Assembly: GCA_004551485.1 (NCBI GenBank)
Contig: SBLD01000006.1
Span: forward strand, 61,808-125,807
Direction of reading: 5' to 3'
Source of the DNA: Billgrantia azerbaijanica
GTDB lineage: Bacteria > Pseudomonadota > Gammaproteobacteria > Pseudomonadales > Halomonadaceae
DNA length: 64,000 nt
A program made the position numbers and the translations under genes. Under the pieces are notes generated by a model, which saw only the letters and a list, made by a program, of their open reading frames with translations, was not told where the DNA came from and searched no databases. Each line of letters begins with the position of its first letter. Position 1 is the stretch's first letter. This document shows positions 47,229 to 56,347 of the stretch, piece after piece.

Positions 47229-47501
47229 TCAGGGATCGCGGCGCCGATCGAACTTCGGCCCCAGGGGACCGAGCCACAGCCACACCTGCGCGACCACCAG
47301 CAGTGGCAGTAGCCAGGGCGGGGCGCCGGTGGTCGACGCCAGGACGTAGTAGATCAGGTAGGCGGTGATGCCGGCGACCAGGCCGACCAGCGGAAAGCGC
47401 AGCGGGCGCCGGTAGCCCGGGCGGCGCGACAGGCGGTACAGCGAGCCGATGAAGGCGCCGAAGGCGGCCGCCATGGCCAGGTGCAGCAGGATGTCTTGCA
47501 T
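47229..47501 (-). CDS. Small membrane protein, unknown function
   Basis: 90 residues with about three hydrophobic segments (residues 3-20, 37-57 and 63-79) and an RRPGYRRPLRF basic loop between the first two. It ends in charged DRRRDP. Codon use resembles neighbours. Not recognised. The ATG at 47501 is preceded by GAGAGG. It is convergent with the sulfur operon and followed by no obvious terminator. Confidence 0.6.
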   Translation of the reverse strand: MQDILLHLAMAAAFGAFIGSLYRLSRRPGYRRPLRFPLVGLVAGITAYLIYYVLASTTGAPPWLLPLLVVAQVWLWLGPLGPKFDRRRDP

Positions 47502-47618
47502 GAGCCTCTCGTTACAGGATCGGGAGCGTGCTGTCAGCCTAGCGTCTTCGCCGGGGCTTGTACCCTAAGACTTTTGCCCATGGGACCCTCGCCCGCGTGG
47601 CGGGTGGGGCGGGCGGGA

Positions 47619-48386
47619 TCAGCCGGTGGCGATTTCGTGCAGCCGGGCGACGTGAGCGCGCAGGGCGAGCACGACCCGACCCAGCCACTCGTTCAGGGCC
47701 CTTGCACTCTGGTGGAGATGGTAGGCGCTGGGTCGCCAGGCCAGCAGGCCCGCCGGCGGTGGGCTGGCGAAGTCGGTGGGGGCGGGGGTGACGACGAGCC
47801 CAGTGCGCTCGAATTCGGTCACGGCGCGCGGCAGGTGCCAGGCCTGGGAGACCAGCAGCGCGTGGCGGATGCCGGCCGCGTGCAGGCGCTCGGCGCTGAA
47901 GCGGGCATTCTCGGCAGTGGTCCGGCTGGCGGCTTCCTGCCAGCGAACGGGGATGCGGAACGTCTGGCGCAGCGCGGCAGCCATCAGGGTCGCCTCGGCG
48001 AGCGCTTCGTCATGGACGGTGCCCCCGCTGACGAGAATCGGCAGGCCGGTGCGGCGATGGAGCCAGGCGCCATAGGCGAGACGCCGCCAGGTGGCATTCG
48101 CCGGAGCGTCGCCCCAGCCGAATTCCGGTGCCCGATAGTCACGACCGCCGCCCAGGATGACGATCGCTTCGGCAGCGTCCAGCTGCTGGGGCGTCGGCAC
48201 GCCGTGGGCTTCGAGCCCCTGGCGCAGCGCATGGCTGACCACTGGGGTGGCCAGGGCCAGCAGGCCACCGAGCCCGAGTGCGACCAGCAAGGCGCCGGCC
48301 AGGCGCCGGGCGCCCAGCAACAGACCGAGGGCGATCAGCAGGGCATTGAGGGCCGGCGGCAGCAGCAGGAACTTCAGGCTACTCAT
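47619..48386 (-). CDS. YdcF/ElyC-like DUF218 membrane protein
   Basis: 255 residues. Two N-terminal membrane helices (about 5-25 and 28-50) are followed by a DUF218 domain: AIVILGGGRDYRAPEFG, YGAWLHRRTGLPILVSGG, EAASRTTAENARFSAE, ALLVSQAWHLPRAV. This is the layout of E. coli ElyC/YdcF-type proteins, which affect envelope or peptidoglycan lipid-carrier metabolism; the exact role is unknown. It is preceded by a 178-bp gap after nth that likely carries its promoter. Confidence 0.85.
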   Translation of the reverse strand: MSSLKFLLLPPALNALLIALGLLLGARRLAGALLVALGLGGLLALATPVVSHALRQGLEAHGVPTPQQLDAAEAIVILGGGRDYRAPEFGWGDAPANATWRRLAYGAWLHRRTGLPILVSGGTVHDEALAEATLMAAALRQTFRIPVRWQEAASRTTAENARFSAERLHAAGIRHALLVSQAWHLPRAVTEFERTGLVVTPAPTDFASPPPAGLLAWRPSAYHLHQSARALNEWLGRVVLALRAHVARLHEIATG

Positions 48387-48564
48387 CGGGACGCCTCACG
48401 GCAGGCCCGGTGCCGCCAGGTACGGGGCGGGTCAGGGCATGGACGAAGCGCCCCCGCGATGCGGGGGGAGGTGGTAATGGCATGGCAGGGCTCTTGTGTT
48501 GTTGTTGTGCGGCCAGGGTCTATCAGCGACAGTGCAATTGCCAAGTCGCCCTTGGTCGTACCCC

Positions 48565-49200
48565 TCAGAGGTCCACCTTGTCCGGATACTCGCAGAGATC
48601 CTCGATCACGCAGCTGCCACAACGCGGCCGGCGCGCCACGCAGGTATAGCGGCCGTGCAGGATGAGCCAGTGATGGGCATCGCGGCGGAACTCCCTGGGC
48701 ACGTGGCGCAGCAGTTTTCGCTCCACTTCGGTGACGTTGCCGCCCTTGGCGAGCCCCGTGCGGTTGGCGACCCGGAAGATATGGGTGTCCACCGCGATGG
48801 TTGGCTCGCCGAAGGCAGTGTTGAGGATCACGTTGGCCGTCTTGCGGCCCACACCGGGCAAGGCCTCCAGTTCGGCCCGGGTGTGGGGCACCTCGCCGCC
48901 GTGGCGCTCGATCAGGAACCGACAGGTCTTCATCAGGTTCTCGGCCTTGGTGTTGTAGAGGCCGATCGTCCTGATGTGCGCCTTTAGCCCCTCCAGGCCG
49001 AGGTCGAGAATCGCCTGCGGGGTGTTGGCGACCGGGAAGAGACGGGCGGTGGCCTTGTTCACACCGACGTCGGTGGCCTGGGCGGAGAGCAGTACGGCGA
49101 CGAGCAGCTCGAAGGGGGTGGACCAGTTCAGCTCGGTGGTCGGCTCGGGGTTGTGCGCGCGCAGTCGCGCGAAGATCTCGTAGCGTTTCTGGGCGTTCAT
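48565..49200 (-). CDS. nth: Endonuclease III (DNA glycosylase/AP lyase)
   Basis: Nth removes oxidised pyrimidines and cleaves the backbone in base-excision repair. The 211-residue product has the helix-hairpin-helix LPGVGRKTANVIL with the catalytic Lys, the catalytic Asp in VDTHIFRVANR, and a C-terminal [4Fe-4S] set (C-x6-C-x2-C-x5-C in CVARRPRCGSCVIEDLC). Length equals E. coli Nth. ATG at 49200 (MNAQKRYEIF). It lies 13 bp after rsxB, the well-known rsx-nth neighbourhood. Confidence 0.97.
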   Translation of the reverse strand: MNAQKRYEIFARLRAHNPEPTTELNWSTPFELLVAVLLSAQATDVGVNKATARLFPVANTPQAILDLGLEGLKAHIRTIGLYNTKAENLMKTCRFLIERHGGEVPHTRAELEALPGVGRKTANVILNTAFGEPTIAVDTHIFRVANRTGLAKGGNVTEVERKLLRHVPREFRRDAHHWLILHGRYTCVARRPRCGSCVIEDLCEYPDKVDL

Positions 49201-49213
49201 GGTGTCCGTCGGG

Positions 49214-49996
49214 TCATGGGGTACGGGAGCGCTCCAGCGCCGCGCGGGCCTCGTCGAGCAGGGTGCTGGCGCGCTCGACCTGCGCCGTGGCGACATCGAT
49301 CGCCGGGCCGTCGTCACGGCGCTGCGCGCTGTCGAGCTGCTGGCGTGCGCGCTTCAATGCCTGTTCGGCGGCCTTGACGGCCATTTGACGCTGCCGCTCG
49401 CCGGGCGGTTTGGCGTTCCTCTGGCGTGCGGCCAGCGAGCGCTGGTGGATCTGCCGTTGCCGGCGCTCGCGACGCTTGTCGCGGGCCTCGCGATCGAGGC
49501 GCTGCTGGCGTGCCTGGAAGCGACGGCGCCCCTGGGCGGCGCGCCGGGTCAGGTAGGCGTTGCGTTCGGCGTCACTGGCGGCCGCCTGCCAGGTCGGGTG
49601 GGGCAGCAGGTCGATGCAGTCGACCGGGCAGGGGGCGACGCACAGCTCGCAGCCGGTGCACTCGTCGACGATGACGGTGTGCATGCGCTTGGCCGCGCCG
49701 AGAATGGCATCGACCGGGCAGGCCTGGATGCACTTGGTGCAGCCGATGCACTCGTCCTCGCGAATTCGGGCCACCAGCGGCGGCTGGGCGGGCTGGTCGA
49801 GGGGCAGCGCCTCGCGGCCGGTCAGCTCGGCGAGCCGGGTCACGGTCCGTTCGCCACCCGGGGGGCAGCGGTTGATCGGTTCGCCCGCGGCAATCGCCTC
49901 GGCGTAGGGACGGCAGCCAGGATGGCCGCACTTGCCGCACTGGGTCTGTGGCAGCAGGGCGTCGATGGCCTCGATCAAGGCGGGCTGACCCGACAC
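49214..49996 (-). CDS. rsxB: Rsx/Rnf electron-transport ferredoxin subunit RsxB, variant with long C-terminal tail
   Basis: RsxB is the Fe-S subunit of the Rnf-type complex. The 260-residue product has an N-terminal Fe-S domain ([26 protein letters not shown]) and two ferredoxin clusters ([32 protein letters not shown]). The usual N-terminal membrane helix is missing, and a highly charged helical tail of about 110 residues (about 140-260, [20 protein letters not shown]) follows. GTG start at 49996. No other rsx/rnf gene is next to it here, so the rest of the complex must be elsewhere or absent. Confidence 0.87.
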   Translation of the reverse strand: MSGQPALIEAIDALLPQTQCGKCGHPGCRPYAEAIAAGEPINRCPPGGERTVTRLAELTGREALPLDQPAQPPLVARIREDECIGCTKCIQACPVDAILGAAKRMHTVIVDECTGCELCVAPCPVDCIDLLPHPTWQAAASDAERNAYLTRRAAQGRRRFQARQQRLDREARDKRRERRQRQIHQRSLAARQRNAKPPGERQRQMAVKAAEQALKRARQQLDSAQRRDDGPAIDVATAQVERASTLLDEARAALERSRTP

Positions 49997-50096
49997 GGTG
50001 GCTCCTCGCTAGGTGATGCTTTGCGGGGAGCATTCTACGCGTTTTGCGATGCGTGCTGTACCGCCCGCGGATCCTGGGTCTCGACTGCGGCCGGGC

Positions 50097-51692
50097 TCAG
50101 CCCGAGGTGGTGGGCTGCTCGGCTTCGCGATAGGCCTCCACGCGGTTGCGGCCGTGCGCCTTGGCGCGGTAGAGGGCGAGGTCGGCACGGCTCATCAGTC
50201 GCGTTGCGCTGAGGGGATGGCTGGCTGTGGAGACGGCCACGCCGATGCTCACGGTCACCACTGGGGCTACCGGCGAGGTGGCATGCGGGATAGCCAGGCG
50301 CTGGATGGTAGTGCCCAGGGCCGCGGCCTGTTGCTGGGCATCGGCCAGGGAGGTGCGCGGTAGCAGCACGCTGAACTCCTCGCCCCCGGTGCGAGCCACG
50401 AGCTGGCCGGGGGCCGAGAAGTGGCGGGTCATGTGCTCGGCAAGCGTGACCAGGCACTCGTCGCCCTGGGGGTGCCCGTAGTGGTCGTTGTAGGGCTTGA
50501 AATGGTCGACATCCAGCATCAGGGTGACCACGCTGTCGGATTCCTCGGGCACCTGGGCCAAGGCCGCGTCCAGTTTCTCGTCGAAGAGGCGTCGGTTGGC
50601 CAGGCCGGTCAGCGGATCGTGCTGCGATAGATTGAGCAGCAGGGCTTTCTGGGCACGCTGGTGTTCGTGCAACTGCTGGAATTCACGCACGAGCATGCCA
50701 ATCTCGTCCTGTCGGCCGAGCAGGATCAATGGGGTGTCGTCCAGGGTCTCCTGCTCCTTCAGCCGCTGGGCAAAGCGGGCGAACTGGCGGAGTGGCTTGA
50801 GCACGATGCTTTCGAGCAATAGCAGGACCACGATCATGGCGACCACCAGCACGCCGCTGGTCCAGTAGAGGGCAAAGCGGAAGGTCTCAAGGCTCGCCTG
50901 GTAGCGCTGACGCGGTAGTGTGGCCGCAAGGCGTACTTGGTGTCCCTCGGACATTGCTTCGACGTCGCGGAAGGCTCGCATTCGGGTGGCCGACAGCCGC
51001 GAGAGTGCCTCCGCAGGCGGTGAGGCTGCCATGGGCACGCTATCGACAGTCAGATCGATGCCGGTCGTCTCGCGCAGTTGCTGGATCCAGGTGGCCGAGA
51101 GAGGGCGGACCATCGCCAGCCAGCCGGAGGGGGGCACCGTATCGTCGTCGCCCTTGTAGATTGGCGACACTCCGATCAAGGCGAGACGGGGTGCTGCCAT
51201 CAGCCAAGTGTGGGAATCCTCGGTGAGCCCGTTGGTGATGCGCTCCTGCAGGACGCGAAGGGCGTGGTCGGCCCAGGGACAGGCCTGGGTTTCCGCCGTG
51301 CAGGTGGCGAAGCGGCCGGAGGCGTCGAAGCCCAGTGTCCAGTAGGGTTCATCGTCCGCGGAGAAGAACACCATCAGTTGAAGGTCCAGCGTGGCGAGGG
51401 TGCCTTCATAAAGGTTGGAATCGACGTACTCGGGGCGCTCGCCGCGCACGAACTGGTAGGTGTCCTCCCACCAGGCCCAGTCCTCGACCAGGCGCTGCAT
51501 GTGTCCCAGTTCGTTGTCCAGGGCGCGTTCGGCGCGGTCCAGCTCGGCCGTGGCGTAGCGACGCTCCTCCTCGAGCAGAATGGGCGTGATCTGATAGCGA
51601 GCCACCAGCCCCAGTGCCAGCAGTGCCAGCGCGAGAACGCTGCCGAGTGCCAGCAGGAAACGATGACGAAGCGAGGCGAGAGGTCGGAGCAT
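50097..51692 (-). CDS. Membrane diguanylate cyclase with CHASE4-like sensor
   Basis: 531 residues. TM1 is near 10-30; a periplasmic domain of about 230 residues follows, with WAWWEDTYQFVRG early on, typical of CHASE4. TM2 (about 265-290), a HAMP-like segment and a GGDEF domain (about 350-510) come next. The active site reads RTGGEEF, preceded by LMLDVDHFKPYND and HPQGDE, so it should make c-di-GMP. ATG at 51692. A candidate sigma-28 promoter is upstream at 51738-51764. Separate from the flagellar cluster. Confidence 0.9.
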   Translation of the reverse strand: MLRPLASLRHRFLLALGSVLALALLALGLVARYQITPILLEEERRYATAELDRAERALDNELGHMQRLVEDWAWWEDTYQFVRGERPEYVDSNLYEGTLATLDLQLMVFFSADDEPYWTLGFDASGRFATCTAETQACPWADHALRVLQERITNGLTEDSHTWLMAAPRLALIGVSPIYKGDDDTVPPSGWLAMVRPLSATWIQQLRETTGIDLTVDSVPMAASPPAEALSRLSATRMRAFRDVEAMSEGHQVRLAATLPRQRYQASLETFRFALYWTSGVLVVAMIVVLLLLESIVLKPLRQFARFAQRLKEQETLDDTPLILLGRQDEIGMLVREFQQLHEHQRAQKALLLNLSQHDPLTGLANRRLFDEKLDAALAQVPEESDSVVTLMLDVDHFKPYNDHYGHPQGDECLVTLAEHMTRHFSAPGQLVARTGGEEFSVLLPRTSLADAQQQAAALGTTIQRLAIPHATSPVAPVVTVSIGVAVSTASHPLSATRLMSRADLALYRAKAHGRNRVEAYREAEQPTTSG

Positions 51693-51737
51693 CGGCAGGG
51701 TCCGCGGCGCAAATCAGTCATGCATGTTGCATGAATA

Positions 51738-51764
51738 GTATCGGCCGAAAAAGAGCTGACCTGA
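51738..51764 (-). promoter_or_regulatory. Possible sigma-28 promoter of the GGDEF gene
   Basis: Minus strand: TCAGGTCA (51764-51757), an 11-base spacer, then GCCGATAC (51745-51738). Seven of eight -10 bases and five of eight -35 bases match, at exact spacing. An inverted repeat TCATGC-N5-GCATGA (51718-51734) lies just downstream, near the likely start of transcription. Confidence 0.55.
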
Positions 51765-51792
51765 GACGACCCTTGCAGAATTCAACCAATGG

Positions 51793-51824
51793 CTCGGTCC
51801 TGCACAGTTGACGGCAGGACCGAG
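51793..51824 (-). terminator. Stem-loop after metG
   Basis: CTCGGTCCTGC (51793-51803) and GCAGGACCGAG (51814-51824) form a perfect 11-bp stem with a 10-base loop, starting 4 bp past the metG stop on the minus strand. No T-run follows, so intrinsic termination is likely but not certain. Confidence 0.55.
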
Positions 51825-51828
51825 ACGC

Positions 51829-53865
51829 TCAGCGGACTCGCTGGCCGGGTTCGGCGCCCGAGTGCGGCTCGAGCAGATAGATACCGCCGTTGCTGCCGGC
51901 CGCGAGCACCATGCCTTCGGAGACGCCGAAGCGCATCTTGCGTGGCGCGAGGTTGGCGACCATCACCGTCAGGTGGCCCTCGAGCGCTTCGGGGGCATAG
52001 GCGGCGCGGATGCCGGCAAAGACGGTACGCGTCTCGCCGCCCAGGTCGAGGGTCAGCTCGAGCAGCTTGTCGGCGCCCTCGACGTAGTCCGCCTTGGCGA
52101 TGCGGGCGATGCGCAGGTCGACCTTGGCGAAGTCGTCGAAGGCGATCTCCGGGGCGATGGGGTCTTCTGCCAGGGGCCCCCTGGGGGTTTCCTTGAGCTT
52201 CTGTTCTTCCACCAGATCCTCCTTCGACGCCTCTATCATGGCGTCGATCTTGTCCCGCTCCACGCGGGTCATCAGCGGCTTGAACTTGGCGATCTCGTGG
52301 TCCAGCAGCACCGTGTGACGGCTCTCCCAGGCCAGCGAGTCGAGCTTGAGAAAGTCGCGGGACGCTTCGGCCATGGCCGGGACCACCGGTGCCAGGTAGA
52401 CCATCAGCTGACGGAACAGGTTGATGCCCACCGAACAGATATCGAGCACCTCTTGCTCACGGCCGGCCTGCTTGGCCAGCACCCAAGGCTCGGCCTCGGC
52501 GATGTAGGTGTTGGCTTCGTCGGCGAGTTCCATGATCTTGCGCACGGCGCGGCCGAACTCGCGGACCTCGAAATCCTCGGCGATGGCGTCGCCGGCGGCG
52601 ATGAAGCGTGCCACCAGCTCCGGCTCGGCGCAGTGGGCCGAGAGCCGGCCGTCGCCGAGCTTCCTGACGAAGCCGGCGCAGCGGCTGGCGATGTTGACCA
52701 CCTTTCCGACCAGGTCGGCGTTGACGCGCGCCGCGAAGTCCTCGAGGTTGAGGTCGAGGTCGTCGACCCGCGAGGTGAGCTTGGCGGCGAAGTAGTAGCG
52801 CAGGTATTCGGGATTGAGGTGCTCGGCGTAGGTGGCCGCCTTGATGAAGGTGCCGCGGGATTTGGACATCTTGGCACCGTTCACGGTGACGAAGCCGTGG
52901 CAGTTCACCGCCGAGGGGGTGCGGAAGTCGGCACCATGCAGCATGGCGGGCCAGAACAGCGCGTGGAAGTAGACGATATCCTTGCCGATGAAGTGGTAGA
53001 CCTCGGCCGTTGAGTCCTTCTTCCAGTAGGCGTCGAAGTCGAGGCCCTCGCGCTCGCAGAGGTGCTTGAAGCTGGCCAGGTAGCCGATGGGGGCATCGAG
53101 CCAGACGTAGAAGTACTTGCCCGGGGCGTCGGGGATCTCGAAGCCGAAGTAGGGCGCATCGCGGGAGATGTCCCACTCGTTGAGGCCGGCCTCGAACCAC
53201 TCCATCAGCTTGTTGCGGATCTGCGGCTGGACGTGATCGTCGTCGATCCAGCGCTTCAGGAAGTTGGCGAAGTCCGGCAGCTTGAAGAAGTAGTGGGTGG
53301 AGCTGCGCACCTCGGGCGTGGCGCCGGAGATGGCGGAGACCGGATCGATCAGCTCGGCCGGGGTGTAGGTGGCACTGCAGGCCTCGCAGTTGTCGCCGTA
53401 CTGATCGTCGGCGCCGCATTTCGGGCAGGTGCCCTTGATGAAGCGGTCGGCGAGGAACAACCCCTTGACCGGGTCGTACATCTGCTCGATGTCGCGGGTG
53501 GCGATGTGGCCAGCGTCGCGCAGTCGGGTGTAGATGAGCTCGCTGAAGTGGCGGTTCTCTTCCGAGTGGGTCGAGTGGTAGTTGTCGAAGGCCACGCCGA
53601 AGGTGGCGAAATCCTGCTGATGTTCCCGGGAGACCCGCTCGATCAGCGCCTCGGAACTGATCCCCTCCTGCTCGGCACGCAGCATGATGGCGGTGCCATG
53701 GGCGTCGTCGGCGCAGACGTAGTGGCACTGCTGGCCACGGCTCTTCTGGAAGCGCACCCAGATGTCGGTCTGGATGTACTCCAGCAGGTGGCCCAGGTGG
53801 ATGGCGCCGTTCGCGTAGGGCAGGGCGCTGGTGACCAGGATCTGGCGCGGGGCGGTGTTCGACAT
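51829..53865 (-). CDS. metG: Methionyl-tRNA synthetase
   Basis: MetG charges tRNA-Met. The 678-residue product has the HIGH-type site (HLGHLLEY), the zinc knuckle with [17 protein letters not shown], the KMSKSRGTF loop, the anticodon-binding helical domain and a C-terminal EMAP/Trbp111 dimerisation domain ([14 protein letters not shown], near 570-678). Full-length, like E. coli MetG (677). ATG at 53865 ([20 protein letters not shown]) is set by homology; the longer frame upstream is not conserved in character. Confidence 0.96.
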   Translation of the reverse strand: MSNTAPRQILVTSALPYANGAIHLGHLLEYIQTDIWVRFQKSRGQQCHYVCADDAHGTAIMLRAEQEGISSEALIERVSREHQQDFATFGVAFDNYHSTHSEENRHFSELIYTRLRDAGHIATRDIEQMYDPVKGLFLADRFIKGTCPKCGADDQYGDNCEACSATYTPAELIDPVSAISGATPEVRSSTHYFFKLPDFANFLKRWIDDDHVQPQIRNKLMEWFEAGLNEWDISRDAPYFGFEIPDAPGKYFYVWLDAPIGYLASFKHLCEREGLDFDAYWKKDSTAEVYHFIGKDIVYFHALFWPAMLHGADFRTPSAVNCHGFVTVNGAKMSKSRGTFIKAATYAEHLNPEYLRYYFAAKLTSRVDDLDLNLEDFAARVNADLVGKVVNIASRCAGFVRKLGDGRLSAHCAEPELVARFIAAGDAIAEDFEVREFGRAVRKIMELADEANTYIAEAEPWVLAKQAGREQEVLDICSVGINLFRQLMVYLAPVVPAMAEASRDFLKLDSLAWESRHTVLLDHEIAKFKPLMTRVERDKIDAMIEASKEDLVEEQKLKETPRGPLAEDPIAPEIAFDDFAKVDLRIARIAKADYVEGADKLLELTLDLGGETRTVFAGIRAAYAPEALEGHLTVMVANLAPRKMRFGVSEGMVLAAGSNGGIYLLEPHSGAEPGQRVR

Positions 53866-54044
53866 GGCGGCTCTGAGGTTCCCGTGAAGCGTGGTGCGCG
53901 GCGACCGACTCGACGCCTGGGCGAAGTCGAGGCCGCCACGAGAAAGGTCCGTGAAAGAAAGGTCCGTGAAATCAGGCCCCGATTGTAGCATCTTCCGCCG
54001 GGCCTGCATCCGTCACGGCAAGCGACCGGCACGGGCTGGCCTGG

Positions 54045-55514
54045 CTAGCGCCGGTAGACGCCGAAGTGGTGCAGACCGCGGTCGGCCAGGTGCAGCGCCT
54101 GCATCCGGCTCATGATCCCCTGATCGCAATAGAGCAGGTATTCGCGATCGCGCGGCAGCGCTTCGGCCCGGGCCTGCAGCTCGTAGAAGGGGATGGCCAA
54201 CTGCTCCACCTGCGCCAGCTCGAGCGGGGCAGCCTCGCGCTCCTCGGGCGGCCGGATGTCGATCACGCTGACCGCGCGCTCGTTGGCGAGCGCCGCCATG
54301 CCCTGCACGATACGCACGTCCTGCTCGGGGCGGACGTTCGCCATCAGCTGATCCGAGCGCGTGGTCGTCGCCGCCTCGACCGCGGCGTCGAGCACGCCGA
54401 AGTCGAAGCCTTCCTCGGCCGCCAGCACCTTGTCGCGGCGAGCCTGGGTATTGGGGCGGCGTGACACGGCACCGCACACCTCCGGCATGCCCTCGGCGAA
54501 GCGGTCGGTGCCGATCTGCCGGGCGATGGCGATGATGTCGAGCTTGTCCTCGGCGATCAGCGGGCGCAGCGTGGGCAGCTCGCTCACCTCGTCGATCAGC
54601 GCCAGGTTGGTCAGGCTCTGGCTGGAGACCTGGGCGATGGCATCGCCGGTGGCGAGCACTGGGATGCGCGCACGACGAGCGATGCGCCCGGCGGCGCGCA
54701 CCATCATGCGCTTGAGCACCACGCCGATCAGGCCGTCGGGAATGGTGCGCTGCATTTCACCGACCACCCCCTCGAAGGGCACCGAAACGAAACGCACGCG
54801 GTGCGAGAGGCTGTAGCGCGCCCAGAGATGGTGGGCCACTTCGCGTACCGCACGTTCATGGGCCGGGCCGCCGAGGTCGAAGAACAGGAAGTGGGTCTTG
54901 ATGCCGCGGCGCATCAGCTTCCACGCGGCGACCGGCGAGTCGAAGCCGCCGGACATCAGGCACAGCGCCTGGCCCTGCTGGCCCAGCGGGTAGCCGCCCA
55001 GCCCCGGCCAGCCGTCATGGACGAGGCGCAGGCGCTGGTCGATGACGTCCACGCGGACGTTGACCTCGGGGCGATTGAGGCTGACGCTGGCACTGGGTTC
55101 GGCGTCGAGCAGCGCCCGCCCGAGGTGGCGTTCGAGGTCCACCGAGCGGAAATCGTGCTCCCCGCGCCGGCGGACGCTGACGCGGAAGCGGCGACCGGCG
55201 ATGGCCGCCCGCCAGATGGCTACGAGGCGCCGAGCGGTATCATCGAAGGAGAGGAACGGGAGTTCCTCGATCACCTGCACCTGGTGGATCCCGGGGATAC
55301 GTGTCAGGGCGCTTTCCAGTTCGCACCGCTGTTCGTCGGACAAGGTCTCGTCGCCGATGACGCGCAAGGCGTCCCACCCCCCCTGGACGCGCACCGCCTC
55401 GCCGAAGGGGGCGAGGCTGTTGCGGACGTTGCTGACCAGGCAGCGGGTCATCTGGCGGCGCACGGGACGCGACTTGATGGTGATTTCCGGGAACAGCTTG
55501 AGCAGGTAATGCAT
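54045..55514 (-). CDS. thiI: tRNA 4-thiouridine synthase ThiI with rhodanese domain
   Basis: ThiI makes 4-thiouridine in tRNA and supplies sulfur for thiamine thiazole. The 489-residue product has the N-terminal ferredoxin-like and THUMP domains, a PP-loop (LMSGGFDSPVAAW), a conserved Cys in EVCGAVSRRP, and a C-terminal rhodanese domain with the active Cys in YCDQGIMSRM. This is the long enterobacterial form (482 in E. coli). ATG at 55514, driven by an extended -10 promoter. Confidence 0.96.
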   Translation of the reverse strand: MHYLLKLFPEITIKSRPVRRQMTRCLVSNVRNSLAPFGEAVRVQGGWDALRVIGDETLSDEQRCELESALTRIPGIHQVQVIEELPFLSFDDTARRLVAIWRAAIAGRRFRVSVRRRGEHDFRSVDLERHLGRALLDAEPSASVSLNRPEVNVRVDVIDQRLRLVHDGWPGLGGYPLGQQGQALCLMSGGFDSPVAAWKLMRRGIKTHFLFFDLGGPAHERAVREVAHHLWARYSLSHRVRFVSVPFEGVVGEMQRTIPDGLIGVVLKRMMVRAAGRIARRARIPVLATGDAIAQVSSQSLTNLALIDEVSELPTLRPLIAEDKLDIIAIARQIGTDRFAEGMPEVCGAVSRRPNTQARRDKVLAAEEGFDFGVLDAAVEAATTTRSDQLMANVRPEQDVRIVQGMAALANERAVSVIDIRPPEEREAAPLELAQVEQLAIPFYELQARAEALPRDREYLLYCDQGIMSRMQALHLADRGLHHFGVYRR

Positions 55515-55555
55515 CGTAGGTCGCTTGTGGAAAATTTGTAAAAACAGCTGGTTGT

Positions 55556-55564
55556 ATTATACCA
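55556..55564 (-). promoter_or_regulatory. Extended -10 promoter of thiI
   Basis: The minus strand reads TGGTATAAT, a perfect extended -10 (TGnTATAAT), about 42 bp before the thiI ATG. The region where a -35 would lie is occupied by the hairpin at 55568-55603, which an extended -10 can tolerate. Confidence 0.65.
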
Positions 55565-55567
55565 GAG

Positions 55568-55603
55568 ACGCACCGCGCCCGGCATTGGCCGGGCGCGGTG
55601 CGT
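55568..55603 (-). terminator. Strong hairpin between the 93-residue gene and thiI
   Basis: A perfect 16-bp stem (ACGCACCGCGCCCGGC at 55568-55583 with its complement at 55588-55603) and a 4-base loop sit 21 bp after the stop of the upstream minus-strand gene. A clear T-run is missing, but the stem is very stable and separates the upstream gene from the thiI promoter. Confidence 0.65.
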
Positions 55604-55624
55604 GCTGCGACATGAAGGTGCTCG

Positions 55625-55906
55625 TCAGTAGAGTGCCTGCTCCTCGCTGACCACTTCCTTCAACAGTTCCAGGAACAGCTTGTCGGCTTCGGAGTGCTCG
55701 GCCGGATCGTCGGGGATGTGCACGCTGGTGGTGTCCGAGATATCGCTGGCAATGCGCACCATCACGTCCTGCTGGTTCTCCTGGCCCAGGTGGTGCCGTG
55801 CGATCTCCAGCGACTGGTCGAGGATCTTGGGATCCTGGAGCAGCTTCTTGATGAAACTGCGCAGCTCGTTGATCACGCGGGTCTTCTGGATTTCCGAGGC
55901 GGACAT
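55625..55906 (-). CDS. Conserved-looking 93-residue protein, unknown function
   Basis: 93 residues, soluble, helical and acidic, without cysteine or membrane segment. Sequence pattern: INELRSFIKKLLQDPKILDQSLEIARHHLGQEN, then VMVRIASDISDTTSVHIPDDP and a final helix. ATG at 55906 with AAGGAGAC upstream. Ends before a strong hairpin. I do not recognise a family. Codon use and a good ribosome site make it a real gene. Confidence 0.65.
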   Translation of the reverse strand: MSASEIQKTRVINELRSFIKKLLQDPKILDQSLEIARHHLGQENQQDVMVRIASDISDTTSVHIPDDPAEHSEADKLFLELLKEVVSEEQALY

Positions 55907-56347
55907 GGCGGTCTCCTTGTCGTGATGAGCCGTGTCGGTCGATGCCGGGACGATAGCATGTTTGCGTGCGAGGCACAGTGCACCTCTGTGGCCTCAGGGG
56001 AGGCTGCCGATACCATGTTGGTAACGTGCGGCTGTGTAATCCATGGATTACAGCTGGAATCGCTAATATAGTATGGGTTGTGCTTACGATGGGGTGGATT
56101 ACAAGAGAAGAAAAGCGTTACGATACGTTACACGATCATGATCGCATAAGAAAAAAACCTGACGATTCTATCCTGACGCCGGTCTGCTTGGCACTTTTTG
56201 CTTAAGCAGGTCGATATTCAACACGGCACAGGCTTGGTCCGTGAGGTCGATAGGATCGGGAGGGCGCGAGGTGTCGGAATGGTTCGGCCGCGCCTTGCGT
56301 CGGTGGTTTGCGCTTGTGAAGCATATCGACACGACCAGGGAATAGAA
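55907..56347 (+). promoter_or_regulatory. AT-richer control region of the type I secretion operon
   Basis: This 441-bp gap has no convincing gene. It is AT-richer than average and dense in repeats: GTAACGTGC at 56021-56029, an 18-bp perfect palindrome at 56035-56052, GGATTACA at 56045 and again at 56096, CGTTAC at 56116-56121 and 56126-56131 (10-bp spacing), and the palindrome CGATCATGATCG at 56133-56144. A TAATATAGTAT stretch near 56064-56074 may hold a -10. The density suggests several bound regulators for the adhesin secretion operon. Confidence 0.6.
56035..56052. repeat. Perfect 18-bp palindrome upstream of the secretion operon
   Basis: TGTAATCCATGGATTACA reads the same on both strands. 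Length and symmetry suit a dimeric DNA-binding protein such as a LuxR- or TetR-type regulator. It lies 296 bp before the first gene of the operon. Confidence 0.65.

Noticed and set aside
48451-48467. CCCCCGC-gat-GCGGGGG hairpin between nth and the YdcF-like gene
   Set aside because: Considered as an nth terminator, but it lies about 100 bp past the stop, has no T-run and is easily produced by chance in GC-rich DNA.
55966-56205. 79-residue frame in the secretion-operon control region
   Set aside because: GTG start without a ribosome site, sequence overlaps several palindromes, and composition is not coding-like.
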